A stretch of 64,000 nucleotides of DNA from Austwickia chelonae NBRC 105200 (GTDB lineage: Bacteria; Actinomycetota; Actinomycetes; Actinomycetales; Dermatophilaceae): positions 50,189-114,188 of the forward strand of contig NZ_BAGZ01000018.1 in NCBI RefSeq assembly GCF_000298175.1. Reading direction: 5' to 3'. Of the stretch, positions 15,660-25,008 are shown in pieces. The translations under genes were made by a program, and so were the position numbers. The stretch's first letter is position 1. Each line of letters opens with the position of its first letter. The notes beneath the pieces were generated by a model that worked only from the letters and a program-made list of their open reading frames with translations, did not search any database and was not told where the DNA came from.

Positions 15660-17977
15660 CCTCCCAGCAGCTGTCCCGGCTGTCGGTGTCCCGATGGCCG
15701 CAGAGGCGGTGGTTGCCGTCTGCGCTCACCGTCGTCATCGTGTGTGGTTCCCTCGCCCCGGCGTCCGCTTTCGGGAGCATCTCGTCATCGGTCACGGTGT
15801 CGACGGTCTCCGGAGTCGGTATGGACGACCCGCTGCCCTCGGAGGTCCCGGGCACTCCCGGGGATGCTGCTTCTCGTAGCGACCGGCCGGGGAACCCGCC
15901 TCATCCTGACCTGCTCCCCCGCACGAATACAGCGGCGGAGATGCACATCCGGTTGGATTCGGTGAGCCCGTCGGTGGTTGCTCCCGGGTCACCGGTCGAG
16001 GTCCGGGTCACCATCAGTAACGAGTCGAAGTCCGAGGCCGCCGATGCCAAGCTGAAAGTCCGGATCGGTCGGCCCGCTGGGTCCCGGAGCGAGCTCGACA
16101 ACGAGCAGCGGCCGTCCGCGTTGTCTCAGGTCCTGCCCGATCTGCCCATCATGACCCTCCCTGCAGGGGCGTCGACTTCGATTCCGATCACTATTCCCGC
16201 CGCGAAGATTCCGCTGTCGAAACCATTCGGTGTGCTTCCGCTGATGGTGGAGGTCACGCGAGGTCGTCAGAGCTCCACCTTGACCACTTTTTTGCCGTTC
16301 ATGCAGGTCAAGGAGTTCGAACCGCTTTCGTTGGCGGTGACCGTCCCGGTGACCCCCGATGCCAATCCCCAGTTGAACAGTGCAGATTTGGCTGTTCAGG
16401 AGAATGCGTGGGCGCAGTCGACCGGCAGCGGCAGCCGGGTGGACCGTATCTTGTCCGGCACGGCCAACAGCCAGGTGACCTATGCCGTCGACCCGGCCCT
16501 GTTGGGGACGAATACGCCTGTGACATCGACACCTTCCCCAACGTCTCCGGCCGCCACACCGTCGGTGAATGCGCAGAACGGCAGCAAGGACGCTCCGGGA
16601 ACACCTCCTCCCGAGCTACCGCTCCCGCACAGTCCTTCCCGTGCGGCGTTGACCTCCCGGTTGGCGACGGCGGCCAAGAACCACCCGGTCTGGGAGCTTC
16701 CTCAGGACGATCCTGATCTCGCACAGGTCATGCGCAGTGAGTCACCACCTCCGCTCCTGGAACGTCTGGTCCGTTCGGACGGTCAGCTCGGCCGTCGCCT
16801 GTCGCCCTCGTCGTTGAAGAAGGTCGTCTGGCCTCAGACGTCCTTGACCTCCTCCGAAAGACGTCAGGTCGCCGGCGCCCACGGGAAGGCCGCTCCGGAC
16901 GCCTTGGTCTTGCCGCTGTCCGAGACGCAGGAGCCGGGCACCACGGGTGATGCTTCCCGCAGGTTCGGGGACGGCACGAAGGTCGTGGCCTACGACGAGA
17001 AGCTGAGCCGCATCCTGGCGAACAGCAGCACCTCGTCCAGCGCAGGTCTGGTGCAGCGTTTCCTCGCCGAGACGATGGCGATCCTGCAGGAATCGCCAGG
17101 GCGGGCCCGTCGAGTGTTGGCCGTGGCGCCGCGTAATTTCGATCCCGATTCGGGCACTCTGGCGACTCTGATGAAAACGATCTCGGGGACGCCGTGGGTA
17201 CGGCCGGTGGACAGTACCTCCCTGATCGCGGCTGCCGGCGAGCCGGATGCAGCGACGGCGGTCTCGTCCGCCGATGCCAAGTCCGCGACAGGGGTTCCGG
17301 GCGACCCGCTGCAGGTCGGAGCGTCCCCGTTGAATCGACAGCAGCTGTCCGAGGTACGTGATGACCTGCGCCGTCTCGAGGGCCTGGCTGCAGTGCTCCC
17401 GGCTGGGGCACCGAGCCCCGCGATCGTGCACAAGGTCAATCTGAGTCTGCTCTCGACTCGGTGGCGAGGTTCGTTGGATGCCTGGCGGGAAGCGAAGCGG
17501 GTCACCGGTGAGCGGGTCAACCATCTGATCGGCGGCGTCTCGGTCGCGCCGACGCAGGTTAATTTCTTCGCTGAATCCGGTACTCTTCAGGTCACTGTCG
17601 TCAATACCTTGGATTCCGAGGTTCGTGAGGTACGTCTACGCCTCGTCCCACAAGGGCGCAGTCCCCGATTGCGTGTTCCCCGTGAGCCTTATCTGCTCAC
17701 TATTGCTGCGCGCAGCCGTGCAGTCGTCAAAGTCCCAGCTGAGGCGATTGCGGCAGGGCCAGCGGTCGTGTCTGCGGAAGTGAGCAGTCCGTCCGGCACT
17801 AGGCTCGGGGCTCAGGACACCACACTGACGATTCAAGTGCAGCCGACAAATGGGTGGCTCATCCTCGCTCTGGGTGGAGCGGCAGGAGCGGTCTTTCTTG
17901 TCGGACTTCTACGCACAATTCGCCGGAACCGTCCCCGTCTGAGCGCGGAGGACCTCAAGGAGATCGACATCGAATGA
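15656..17977 (+). CDS. DUF6049 secreted/membrane-anchored protein
   Basis: 773 residues. The N-terminus has a signal sequence (WLPSALTVVIVCGSLAPASAFG), a long extracytoplasmic part follows, and a C-terminal membrane helix (WLILALGGAAGAVFLVGLL) is followed by a short Arg-rich cytoplasmic tail. Immunoglobulin-like segments occur near the start (RLDSVSPSVVAPGSPVEVRVTI) and end (TLQVTVVNTLDSEVREVRLRL). It corresponds by length, topology and position to Rv3909 of M. tuberculosis, between the Nudix and murJ genes. Its function is not established; linkage to the lipid II flippase suggests an envelope role. It overlaps both neighbours by ATGA. Confidence 0.82.
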   Translation: MTSQQLSRLSVSRWPQRRWLPSALTVVIVCGSLAPASAFGSISSSVTVSTVSGVGMDDPLPSEVPGTPGDAASRSDRPGNPPHPDLLPRTNTAAEMHIRLDSVSPSVVAPGSPVEVRVTISNESKSEAADAKLKVRIGRPAGSRSELDNEQRPSALSQVLPDLPIMTLPAGASTSIPITIPAAKIPLSKPFGVLPLMVEVTRGRQSSTLTTFLPFMQVKEFEPLSLAVTVPVTPDANPQLNSADLAVQENAWAQSTGSGSRVDRILSGTANSQVTYAVDPALLGTNTPVTSTPSPTSPAATPSVNAQNGSKDAPGTPPPELPLPHSPSRAALTSRLATAAKNHPVWELPQDDPDLAQVMRSESPPPLLERLVRSDGQLGRRLSPSSLKKVVWPQTSLTSSERRQVAGAHGKAAPDALVLPLSETQEPGTTGDASRRFGDGTKVVAYDEKLSRILANSSTSSSAGLVQRFLAETMAILQESPGRARRVLAVAPRNFDPDSGTLATLMKTISGTPWVRPVDSTSLIAAAGEPDAATAVSSADAKSATGVPGDPLQVGASPLNRQQLSEVRDDLRRLEGLAAVLPAGAPSPAIVHKVNLSLLSTRWRGSLDAWREAKRVTGERVNHLIGGVSVAPTQVNFFAESGTLQVTVVNTLDSEVREVRLRLVPQGRSPRLRVPREPYLLTIAARSRAVVKVPAEAIAAGPAVVSAEVSSPSGTRLGAQDTTLTIQVQPTNGWLILALGGAAGAVFLVGLLRTIRRNRPRLSAEDLKEIDIE

Positions 17978-19659
17978 GCACCGGGACCAGCGCCGAGGGA
18001 CCCGCCAGAACGCGGGACGACGGGGCCCCTTCGACAAAGGGTGACGGTGTTGCCCGAGGCAGTGTTCTCATGGCCTCGGGCAGTCTCGTATCTCGAGGGC
18101 TAGGCGTAGTCCGGACGTCGTTGATCGCTGGGCTTTTCGGGACCCATACGGCTTCGGGCGACGCCTGGCAGGTGGCCAATACCCTGCCGACTACCGTCTA
18201 CATGTTGTTGGCAGCAGGTGTCATCAATGCAGTTTTTGTGCCGCAGCTGGCCAAAGCGGCTGAACAGCCTGACGGTGGGAAGGATTTCGTCGATCGGCTG
18301 ATCACTCTTTCTTTGCTCTGCCTGGGTGGGGTCACTCTTCTGGCTATTCCTTTGGCCCCGTGGCTGGTCACTGCCTTTGCCAGTCATTGGCCGGAGAGCA
18401 CGTTCAACCTTTCGGTGCAATTTGCCTATGTTGTGCTGCCGGCAATCTTCTTCTACGGGCTGTATGCGGTCCTGGGACAAATCCTCAGCGCGAAGAACCA
18501 TTTCGGCGCTTATGGCTGGGCTCCTGCGGCATGCAATATCGTCTGGCTGGTCGGTCTCGGCACTTTCATGTTGATGTACCCGGGCCAGGGCGCCAAGGTT
18601 GAGGACTGGACCGGACCGATGATCCTCATCGTGGGTGGGTCGTTGACCGCAGGGGTGGCACTTCAGGCGTTGGTGCTGCTGATCCCCTTGTGGCGCATAG
18701 GTTGGCGTTACCGACCCCGTTTCGGTTTCCGTGGGGTCGGGCTTCGTAGTGCCAGCCATGTCGCGGGGTGGACCTTCGCGGGTATCGCCGTCACCCAGGC
18801 TGCGATGGCCGTCACGTCCAATGTGCTCACCTCGTCGAATGGAAAGGGCGTTAGCCGACTCGGCTATGACAGCGTCTTCTTTCTCTTCATGACGCCGCAC
18901 GGTCTGATTTCGGTCTCCCTGGCGACCGCGCTTTTCACCGCGATGTCGACGGCCGCTGCGCATGGTGACCTGATCGGTGTCCGCGCTCAGCTTCGACGGG
19001 GATTGAGGCTGATTGGTGTCGCCACTATTCCCACCACGATCGCTGGCCTGTGTGTCGCCACAGCAGGAACGGCCATTGTTTTCCCAGCCAATGATCTGGC
19101 GGACACCCGTGCGATGGCAGATGTGTTCCTGCTGTTGATCCTGGCGTTGCTCCCGTATGGCGTGATGTTCTTGGTCCAACGGGTTTTCTATGCTTTCGAG
19201 GACGCGAAGACTCCGTTCTACTTGTCCGCATTGGCTGCGGCGATCTTCGCCGGTGTCTCGTGGGCGTCGACCTGGATTCTGGAACCGCAACATCTCGCAT
19301 TGGGGGTTGCAGCTGCGGCCACCCTTTCCGATATCATCGCGGCGATCATCGGTATGCGGTGGGCTGCGGATCGTCTCGGTGGCATGCAGTTACTCGATGT
19401 CTGGGAGACGTGGACGAGATCTCTTTTCGCGTCGCTCGGTGCTGGATTGCTGACGTTGTTCGTGGTCGGCGTCTGCCAGGTTTTCGTCCCGGGGAGACTG
19501 GGCGCCCTGGTCATTCTGATCGGCGGCGGCGCTTTCTACGGAGTGACATATCTGGGCGCTGGACGTTGGCTCCGTATCCGCGAACTGGATGACCTTTTAG
19601 GACCGGTACTCAAACGACTGCCCGGAGGCGTGGGCAGGAGCGGACGGCATCGGCCATGA
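17974..19659 (+). CDS. murJ: Lipid II flippase MurJ (MviN family)
   Basis: 561 residues with about 14 hydrophobic helices and a polar, Ser/Arg-rich cytoplasmic N-terminus. Family signatures include VLMASGSLVSRGLGVVRTSLIAGLFG, the first-helix motif, and conserved Arg and Asp residues in later helices. MurJ flips lipid II across the cytoplasmic membrane for peptidoglycan assembly. Mycobacterial MviN carries an intracellular pseudokinase extension, whereas here the chain stops after the membrane domain and the pseudokinase is a separate gene 77 nt downstream. It starts with an ATGA overlap with the DUF6049 gene. Confidence 0.93.
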   Translation: MSTGTSAEGPARTRDDGAPSTKGDGVARGSVLMASGSLVSRGLGVVRTSLIAGLFGTHTASGDAWQVANTLPTTVYMLLAAGVINAVFVPQLAKAAEQPDGGKDFVDRLITLSLLCLGGVTLLAIPLAPWLVTAFASHWPESTFNLSVQFAYVVLPAIFFYGLYAVLGQILSAKNHFGAYGWAPAACNIVWLVGLGTFMLMYPGQGAKVEDWTGPMILIVGGSLTAGVALQALVLLIPLWRIGWRYRPRFGFRGVGLRSASHVAGWTFAGIAVTQAAMAVTSNVLTSSNGKGVSRLGYDSVFFLFMTPHGLISVSLATALFTAMSTAAAHGDLIGVRAQLRRGLRLIGVATIPTTIAGLCVATAGTAIVFPANDLADTRAMADVFLLLILALLPYGVMFLVQRVFYAFEDAKTPFYLSALAAAIFAGVSWASTWILEPQHLALGVAAAATLSDIIAAIIGMRWAADRLGGMQLLDVWETWTRSLFASLGAGLLTLFVVGVCQVFVPGRLGALVILIGGGAFYGVTYLGAGRWLRIRELDDLLGPVLKRLPGGVGRSGRHRP

Positions 19660-19736
19660 CACTCGACCGCATCTAAAATGGCGAAACGACGGGACGGGCT
19701 CGCCAGGCGGCGCGCCGACATCACCAAGGAGGCGCC

Positions 19737-21860
19737 GTGCAGGACATAGCTCCCGGTCGTACTATCGGCGGCCGGTACACCCTCAACGAACGTCGGCTGG
19801 CCTCCGCCGACGGTGTCGAGGCATGGAGCGCCACGGACACCACTCTCCAGGCGGAGATCACCGTGACGTTGTTCTCCTCGGCCTCGAAAACCTCAGCAGC
19901 GGTCCTGGACGCGGCCCGACGTGCTGCGCATGTCCAGGACCACCGGTTGGTCCGCATCCTCGACGTCGGCAGTGCCGACAACCTGTCCTGGATCGTGGAG
20001 GAGCATCACGAGAGTGCACGCAATCTCATCGAGATCGTCGAGGAACGTCCACTGAACGGTGAGGAGGCTCGGACCGTTCTGGGAGAAGCAGCCTCCTGCC
20101 TGGCGACCGCTGCCCGCCGAGGCATGCACCATCTACGGCTCACTCCCTACTCTGTGCTGATCACCCAGGACGGTGATGTGAAGCTCACCGGGTTGGGCAC
20201 TGTCCTCGCTCTCGAAGGAGAAGAGGAGCCGCCCCGACATCGAGCCGAATTGCTCGACACCTTGGGGCTTCTCGGGATCGCTTACTACTCGCTGACGACG
20301 CGTTGGCCCTTCCCCAAGGAGGTGCCCGGCATCCTGCCCGCGCCCCGGGTGGTGGGTGGCGTTCCGGCGCCTTCTGAGATCGCAGCCGGCGTGCCGGCCG
20401 ACCTCGACATGCTGTGCCGTAAGGCCTTGAACGGTCATGCCGGTCCGAAGAGCCCCGGCCAGCTGGCGCAGGAGGTACTTCCGTGGCAACCGTCCATACG
20501 GGGTGATCGTTCCGCTCCTTCTCCTGCTCCTTTGATCGAGGCGGGCAAGAAGCCTGCAGACCCGGAGCAGAAGTCCCTGGAGAAGCCCGTGCCGGTGCCG
20601 GCAGATACCGGTGCGATGACACAGCCGCTGCGGAAGTCGGCGGTGGCGAAGGCCGCAGCCATGGCGAAAGCCGTCGGCGCGGGGGCTGGCATGACCGCGG
20701 CTTCGGTCAAGGGTGATAGCGCGCCTCCTCCGGATCCGGACCAACTCACCCAGCCTTTGGTGAAACGTAAGACCGCGCAGGTCAAGGAGCTGCTCACCCA
20801 ACCGTTGGCGAAGCGTAAGCCACCGCTGGGGCCGCAGGGCGCGCAGAGGTCATCTCCTGACGGGAGCGGATCGAGTTCAGTTGGTCCGGTCCCGCAGAAG
20901 TCGACCGGAAAGGGACCTGCAGCCGGGCCCTCGGGACCGAAGAACGGCAAGGGCCTGGCTGCCGGGGTGGAGTCGACAGCGAAGAGCAGCAGCGACGGTG
21001 GGAAGAAAGCGGAACCGGGAACCTCCGACGACAAGAAGGCCAAACTCGGCACCTTCGCGCGTGCAGCGGCTGACAAGGCTCAGCTCAAGCGGGAGAGCAT
21101 GTCGGCGCGTCTGGCTGCGGAGCGTGCCGCGCAGAACCGCCCGCATAAGGCCGTCCATCTGTCCGATATCCCTGATTCAAATGTCGGATTCGAGTCCCCC
21201 GCACCGTTGATCCAGGTCGATCCCGACGAAAAGCCAGGCACTCATTCCCGGCTCGTTCTGGGTGTGATCTCAGCGGTCTGCGTCGTCGCTTTCATCCTGG
21301 CCATGGTGGTCGTGATCAGCAGCATCGGCAGTCTGACCGGTCAGGACTCGAAGGCAGCGCCGGGGGCGACTCCCTCGGCGTCGGCGACTTCGTCCTCTTC
21401 GCCGTCGTCGTCGTCGGAAACTCCACGTACGCCGGTGCGTATCCGGGACGGTGTGGCCGTCGATCCCGATGGTGACGGCAAGGAGAACGACAACCAGATC
21501 CCCCGTGCCTTCGACGGTGACGCGCAGACGAAGTGGCAGTCGGAGCGGTACAACGCCGACCCCAACTGGGGTGGTACCAAAGGTGTCGGGGTTGCTTTCC
21601 GGCTGACTTCGCCCAAGGCCTTGAAAAAGGTGACGCTGACCTTCGGCCAGGTCGGTCAGACCGGCAGCATCTACGTGGGTTCCCGGCCTCAGATCTCGTC
21701 GTCCACCAAGGTCGGTGAATTCAAGGATGCCAGTGGTCAGACAGAGGTCGAACTGACCAATGCTGACGAAGCCCAGTACGTGATTGTCTGGTTCACCAAG
21801 GCGACGAGGGACAGCGGAGGATACCGGGTATCACTTCACGAGATCGTCCCTGTGGGATGA
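19737..21860 (+). CDS. MurJ-partner pseudokinase, membrane-anchored
   Basis: 707 residues from GTG with AAGGAGG 5 nt upstream. Residues about 1–250 have a protein-kinase-like fold (GGRYTLNERRLASADG, then YSVLITQDGDVKLTGLG), but HRD is replaced (HHLRLTPYSVLI) and the DFG Asp is missing, so it should be catalytically dead. A disordered Lys/Pro/Ser-rich region follows with three TQPL motifs at Thr295, Thr338 and Thr354. After one membrane helix (about 500–530) comes an extracellular galactose-binding-like domain. In M. tuberculosis the equivalent domain is fused to MviN and, when phosphorylated, recruits FhaA. Its stop overlaps the sigM start. Confidence 0.82.
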   Translation: MQDIAPGRTIGGRYTLNERRLASADGVEAWSATDTTLQAEITVTLFSSASKTSAAVLDAARRAAHVQDHRLVRILDVGSADNLSWIVEEHHESARNLIEIVEERPLNGEEARTVLGEAASCLATAARRGMHHLRLTPYSVLITQDGDVKLTGLGTVLALEGEEEPPRHRAELLDTLGLLGIAYYSLTTRWPFPKEVPGILPAPRVVGGVPAPSEIAAGVPADLDMLCRKALNGHAGPKSPGQLAQEVLPWQPSIRGDRSAPSPAPLIEAGKKPADPEQKSLEKPVPVPADTGAMTQPLRKSAVAKAAAMAKAVGAGAGMTAASVKGDSAPPPDPDQLTQPLVKRKTAQVKELLTQPLAKRKPPLGPQGAQRSSPDGSGSSSVGPVPQKSTGKGPAAGPSGPKNGKGLAAGVESTAKSSSDGGKKAEPGTSDDKKAKLGTFARAAADKAQLKRESMSARLAAERAAQNRPHKAVHLSDIPDSNVGFESPAPLIQVDPDEKPGTHSRLVLGVISAVCVVAFILAMVVVISSIGSLTGQDSKAAPGATPSASATSSSSPSSSSETPRTPVRIRDGVAVDPDGDGKENDNQIPRAFDGDAQTKWQSERYNADPNWGGTKGVGVAFRLTSPKALKKVTLTFGQVGQTGSIYVGSRPQISSSTKVGEFKDASGQTEVELTNADEAQYVIVWFTKATRDSGGYRVSLHEIVPVG

Positions 21861-22429
21861 CCGCTCCGTTCCTGGACGTCGTGAGCGCCTCGGATCGTGA
21901 TCTGCTCAGCGCACATAGCGCAGGGCATCCCGAGGCTTTCGCCGAGTTGTTCCGACGGCACCAGGATCGGATGTGGGCGGTGGCGCTGCGGACCACCGGT
22001 GATCGTGAAATGGCGGCAGATGCCGTCCAGGAAGCTTTTCTGTCGGCTTTTCGTAAAGCTGATTCGTTCCGCGGAGAATCACAGGTCACGACCTGGTTGC
22101 ACCGCATCGTCATCAACACCTGTCTGGACCGGCTACGCCGGATCCGACCCACTGCGGACTTGGACGACGTCCCGGCGACGCTCCTGGCCGAAACAGGCCG
22201 GTATACCGAGTCCGTGGACACCGCTTTGACGGTACAGGCCGCTTTACGAACGCTTCCGGACGGTCAGCGTGCGGCTCTCGTCCTCGTGGACATGCACGGG
22301 CTGCCTGTTGCCGAGGCCGCTCATATTCTGGATGTGGCCGAGGGGACCGTGAAATCCCGCTGCGCGCGAGGTCGAGCTGCACTGTCGTCCCTATTACGGG
22401 GTTCTTCCCATGACGGAAATTCCTCGTAG
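21857..22429 (+). CDS. sigM: ECF RNA polymerase sigma factor SigM
   Basis: 190 residues. Region 2 spans about 15–85 (AFAELFRRHQDRMWAVALR, DAVQEAFLSAFRKADSFRG, TWLHRIVINTCLDRLR). Region 4 spans about 120–180 (LRTLPDGQRAALVLVDMHGLPVAEAAHILDVAEGTVKSRCARGRAAL). Synteny with murJ, trxB and trxA identifies it as SigM, which in mycobacteria governs envelope and secreted-protein genes. It overlaps the pseudokinase gene by ATGA and is probably translated from the long upstream transcript. A SigM-type promoter follows it (22477–22503). Confidence 0.92.
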   Translation: MTAPFLDVVSASDRDLLSAHSAGHPEAFAELFRRHQDRMWAVALRTTGDREMAADAVQEAFLSAFRKADSFRGESQVTTWLHRIVINTCLDRLRRIRPTADLDDVPATLLAETGRYTESVDTALTVQAALRTLPDGQRAALVLVDMHGLPVAEAAHILDVAEGTVKSRCARGRAALSSLLRGSSHDGNSS

Positions 22430-22476
22430 AGCAGGGGCTCGAGGACTTCTTCAGGTGCTTCTGCATCCTGTCCGAC

Positions 22477-22503
22477 GGAACCAACCTTCCGCATGAAACG
22501 TCG
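22477..22503 (+). promoter_or_regulatory. SigM-type ECF promoter upstream of the anti-sigma gene
   Basis: GGAAC (22477–22481), a 17-nt spacer and CGTCG (22499–22503) match the GGAAC-N16–18-CGTC pattern described for mycobacterial SigM. It lies between sigM and the anti-sigma gene, about 75 nt before the latter, and suggests feedback control. Utilisation is inferred from sequence only. Confidence 0.6.
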
Positions 22504-22580
22504 AAAAGACTGAACACCTACCGCCGTGAGCAACTCCTGCGGCGCTTCCCTTCAGCGCACGTCAACGATCAGAGGTGACT

Positions 22581-23354
22581 GTGACCGGCTCAGATGCGCC
22601 CGACAGGCGCCGCAACCGTGAAGAGGACCCTACTGGCGTCCATGACTTGTTGTCCTCATTACCCGAGCCCGGTCCGATGCCACCCGATTTGGTGGAACGT
22701 ATCAATGCCTCTCTGAGGCAAGAGGCCGAGCTGCGGAAAAACTCCCAGGACAATGTCACTTACGCACTCTTCGCCGGGCGGACGACTCGTTCTCATCATG
22801 GTCGTTCCTGGCAGGTGGCGGCAGGGGCTGCGATCTTCCTGACTGCTACTGCTGCGGCCGTTGCCGGGTTGGGTGGCTCGGGGGAGGGGCTGGTCGGGAT
22901 GTTGAGCTCTCCTCTTCAGAAGGCTTCGCCGGCAGCGTCGTCCTCGGCCACGAGTGCACCGAATGCTTTCGTCGGGCAGAACCTTCCCAGTAAGGACAAG
23001 GCTTCAGCGGCCCGTGGTACGCCCGTCTTCAAGCTGAGCACCGGAGGATATTCGGCACGCACCCTCCTCGAACAGGCCAAGGCTCTTTCGCAGGAGAGTT
23101 CGGTGGGGATGTCCGAGGGCGCTCCGGAGTCCCCGCACATCGGACCGATCGGCACCCCGTTGGGGCTCTCCTCCTGTCTGAAGGCGTTGGGGTTGCCGGG
23201 GGACAGCAGAGCGGTGGTGGACATCTCCACCTATGAGGGGAAGCCGTCAGCGGTGATCGTCACCCGCGTCGGTGAACATGATCAGGTCCACGTGGTGAAA
23301 CGCAGCTGTTCCGAGGGTTCTCCGGAGCTAATGGTCGGCCCTTACTCCCTATGA
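22581..23354 (+). CDS. Putative anti-SigM factor, single-pass membrane protein
   Basis: 257 residues. The cytoplasmic N-terminus (about 1–70) holds LLSSLPEPGPMPPDLVERINASL, a segment common in actinobacterial anti-sigma partners. One membrane helix follows (about 77–98, WQVAAGAAIFLTATAAAVAGL), then an extracytoplasmic Ser/Ala-rich part and a small C-terminal domain with two Cys residues (LSSCLKALGL and VVKRSCSEG) that could pair. It corresponds by position to Rv3912 (RsmA). GTG 22581 is preferred over GTG 22575 because AGAGG then sits 5 nt upstream. A HXXXCXXC zinc motif is absent, so it is not a ZAS-type anti-sigma factor. Confidence 0.72.
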   Translation: MTGSDAPDRRRNREEDPTGVHDLLSSLPEPGPMPPDLVERINASLRQEAELRKNSQDNVTYALFAGRTTRSHHGRSWQVAAGAAIFLTATAAAVAGLGGSGEGLVGMLSSPLQKASPAASSSATSAPNAFVGQNLPSKDKASAARGTPVFKLSTGGYSARTLLEQAKALSQESSVGMSEGAPESPHIGPIGTPLGLSSCLKALGLPGDSRAVVDISTYEGKPSAVIVTRVGEHDQVHVVKRSCSEGSPELMVGPYSL

Positions 23355-23462
23355 GAGACGGATCAGCTAAATTGTCTTCTTGGACAATCAAATTCACAAA
23401 CCCTCGGGGTACTCACGAACCCTACTTCCCCGCCAGGGTGTGACCACTCGGAGCTTGCGCCT

Positions 23463-23488
23463 GGAATGATGGGGGTCCGGACTGCGTT
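23463..23488 (+). promoter_or_regulatory. SigR/SigH-type promoter upstream of trxB
   Basis: GGAAT (23463–23467), exactly 18 nt, GTT (23486–23488) is the disulfide-stress promoter form GGAAT-N18–19-GTT known for Streptomyces SigR and, closely, mycobacterial SigH. It lies about 60 nt upstream of trxB, a classic target of these sigma factors. No SigR gene is in the window. Confidence 0.6.
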
Positions 23489-23548
23489 GCACACGGCCAG
23501 TGACGGTTCAGCACTCGACCCGAGGGAACCTTGACAGCAAGGAGCAGC

Positions 23549-24490
23549 ATGAGCACCACGGACGTGCGCAATGTCATCATCATCGGTTCCGGACCTGCCG
23601 GTTACACCGCTGCGGTCTATGCGGCCAGGGCCAACCTGAGCCCCCTCGTCTTCACCGGTTCGGTGACCGCGGGCGGCGCGCTGATGAACACCACCGAGGT
23701 GGAAAACTTCCCGGGGTTCCCCGAAGGCATCATGGGACCCGACCTCATGGACAACATGCGTGCGCAGGCTGAGCGTTTCGGTGCCGAGCTGGTGGCCGAC
23801 GATGTCATGTCTGTCGACCTGACCGGGGAGATCAAGACGGTCACCGATGGCGCTGGGGTGACCCACCAGGCACATGCGGTGATCCTGGCGATGGGTTCGG
23901 CCTATCGGGAGCTCGGTCTGCCCGACGAAAAGCGTCTTTCCGGCCGTGGGGTGAGCTGGTGCGCTACCTGTGACGGGTTCTTCTTCCGTAACCAGGACAT
24001 CGTGGTTGTCGGTGGCGGAGACTCCGCGGTCGAGGAGGCCACCTTCCTGACGAAGTTCGCGCGATCGGTCACCCTCGTCCACCGTCGTGACGAATTGCGT
24101 GCCAGCAAGATCATGGCCGAGCGTGCGCACAGCAATGAGAAGGTCAAATTCGCTTGGAACTCGCAGGTCGTCGGGATCCAGGGCGAGGACAAGGTCACCG
24201 GCATCACCTTGCAGGACACTCAGACCGGTGAACAACGCTCCATCGAAGCCACCGGCGTCTTCATCGCCATCGGTCACGACCCTCGCAACGAGCTCGTGCG
24301 CGGCCAGGTCGAACTCGATGACGAAGGCTACGTGCGATGCCTCGAGCGCAGCAGCCGCACTAACCTGAGCGGTGTCTTCGCTTGCGGTGACCTCGTCGAC
24401 CACACCTACCGTCAGGCCATCACCGCTGCTGGGTCCGGATGCTCTGCCGCGCTGGACGCTGAACGCTACCTGGCTTCCCTGGAGGGTTGA
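23549..24490 (+). CDS. trxB: Thioredoxin reductase
   Basis: 313 residues. The FAD-binding GXGXXG is [18 protein letters not shown] at the N-terminus. The redox-active pair is in WCATCDG (Cys138 and Cys141). The NADPH motif [13 protein letters not shown] and C-terminal [23 protein letters not shown] complete the family. It reduces TrxA with NADPH in the cytoplasm. AAGGAGC lies 4 nt before ATG 23549; a TTG 18 nt upstream is rejected. It is the first gene of trxB–trxA, with a disulfide-stress promoter upstream. Confidence 0.96.
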   Translation: MSTTDVRNVIIIGSGPAGYTAAVYAARANLSPLVFTGSVTAGGALMNTTEVENFPGFPEGIMGPDLMDNMRAQAERFGAELVADDVMSVDLTGEIKTVTDGAGVTHQAHAVILAMGSAYRELGLPDEKRLSGRGVSWCATCDGFFFRNQDIVVVGGGDSAVEEATFLTKFARSVTLVHRRDELRASKIMAERAHSNEKVKFAWNSQVVGIQGEDKVTGITLQDTQTGEQRSIEATGVFIAIGHDPRNELVRGQVELDDEGYVRCLERSSRTNLSGVFACGDLVDHTYRQAITAAGSGCSAALDAERYLASLEG

Positions 24491-24601
24491 CGGGTTACTC
24501 CACCGAAAGGTGACCACCTCTTCGAGGTTCGGATCAACCGGCTCTCGACTCTCGACCGACATTCTCAGATCTGAGATGAACTGACGAAAGGACCCTGACT
24601 C

Positions 24602-24925
24602 ATGGGAGCTGTGCGCGCTACCTCCGATGCCACCTTCTTCGAGGACGTACTGAGCAGCGACAAGCCGGTGCTCGTCGACTTCTGGGCCGAGTGGTGTGGC
24701 CCGTGCCGCAAGGTTGCTCCGATCCTGGACGAGATCGCAGCCGAGCACGGTGACAAGCTGACAATCGTGAAGCTGGACATCGAGGCCAACCAGGAGACCG
24801 CGGCGCAGTACGGCATCGTGAGCATCCCGACGATGAATGTCTACTCCGGCGGCCAGGTCGTCAAGTCCATCACCGGCGCACGTCCGAAGCCCATGCTCCT
24901 GAAGGAACTCGCCGAGTTCATCTGA
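24602..24925 (+). CDS. trxA: Thioredoxin
   Basis: 107 residues with the active site WCGPC (Cys32 and Cys35), buried Asp26, and the cis-Pro in SIPTMNVY. It is a general cytoplasmic disulfide reductant recycled by TrxB. AAAGGA precedes the ATG. The 111-nt gap after trxB contains a perfect 14-bp palindrome, TCTCAGATCTGAGA (24563–24576), of unknown meaning. The gene ends 84 nt before a 48-bp palindrome that carries a parS site. Confidence 0.97.
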   Translation: MGAVRATSDATFFEDVLSSDKPVLVDFWAEWCGPCRKVAPILDEIAAEHGDKLTIVKLDIEANQETAAQYGIVSIPTMNVYSGGQVVKSITGARPKPMLLKELAEFI

Positions 24926-25008
24926 GCACAGCCAGTGCGTCGGCTCCGATAGGGCACTGGGTTCGCACCGACTGGTCCGACCCTTGTAGCCCGGAGCAGG
25001 AAAAGCTT

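Noticed and set aside
23371..23388. Inverted repeat ATTGTC-N6-GACAAT after the anti-sigma gene as a terminator
   Set aside because: Only a 6-bp AT-rich stem and no U-tract; too weak to call.
23363..24748. 461-codon open frame antisense to trxB
   Set aside because: Covers trxB and its promoter on the opposite strand. Composition is typical of a shadow frame.
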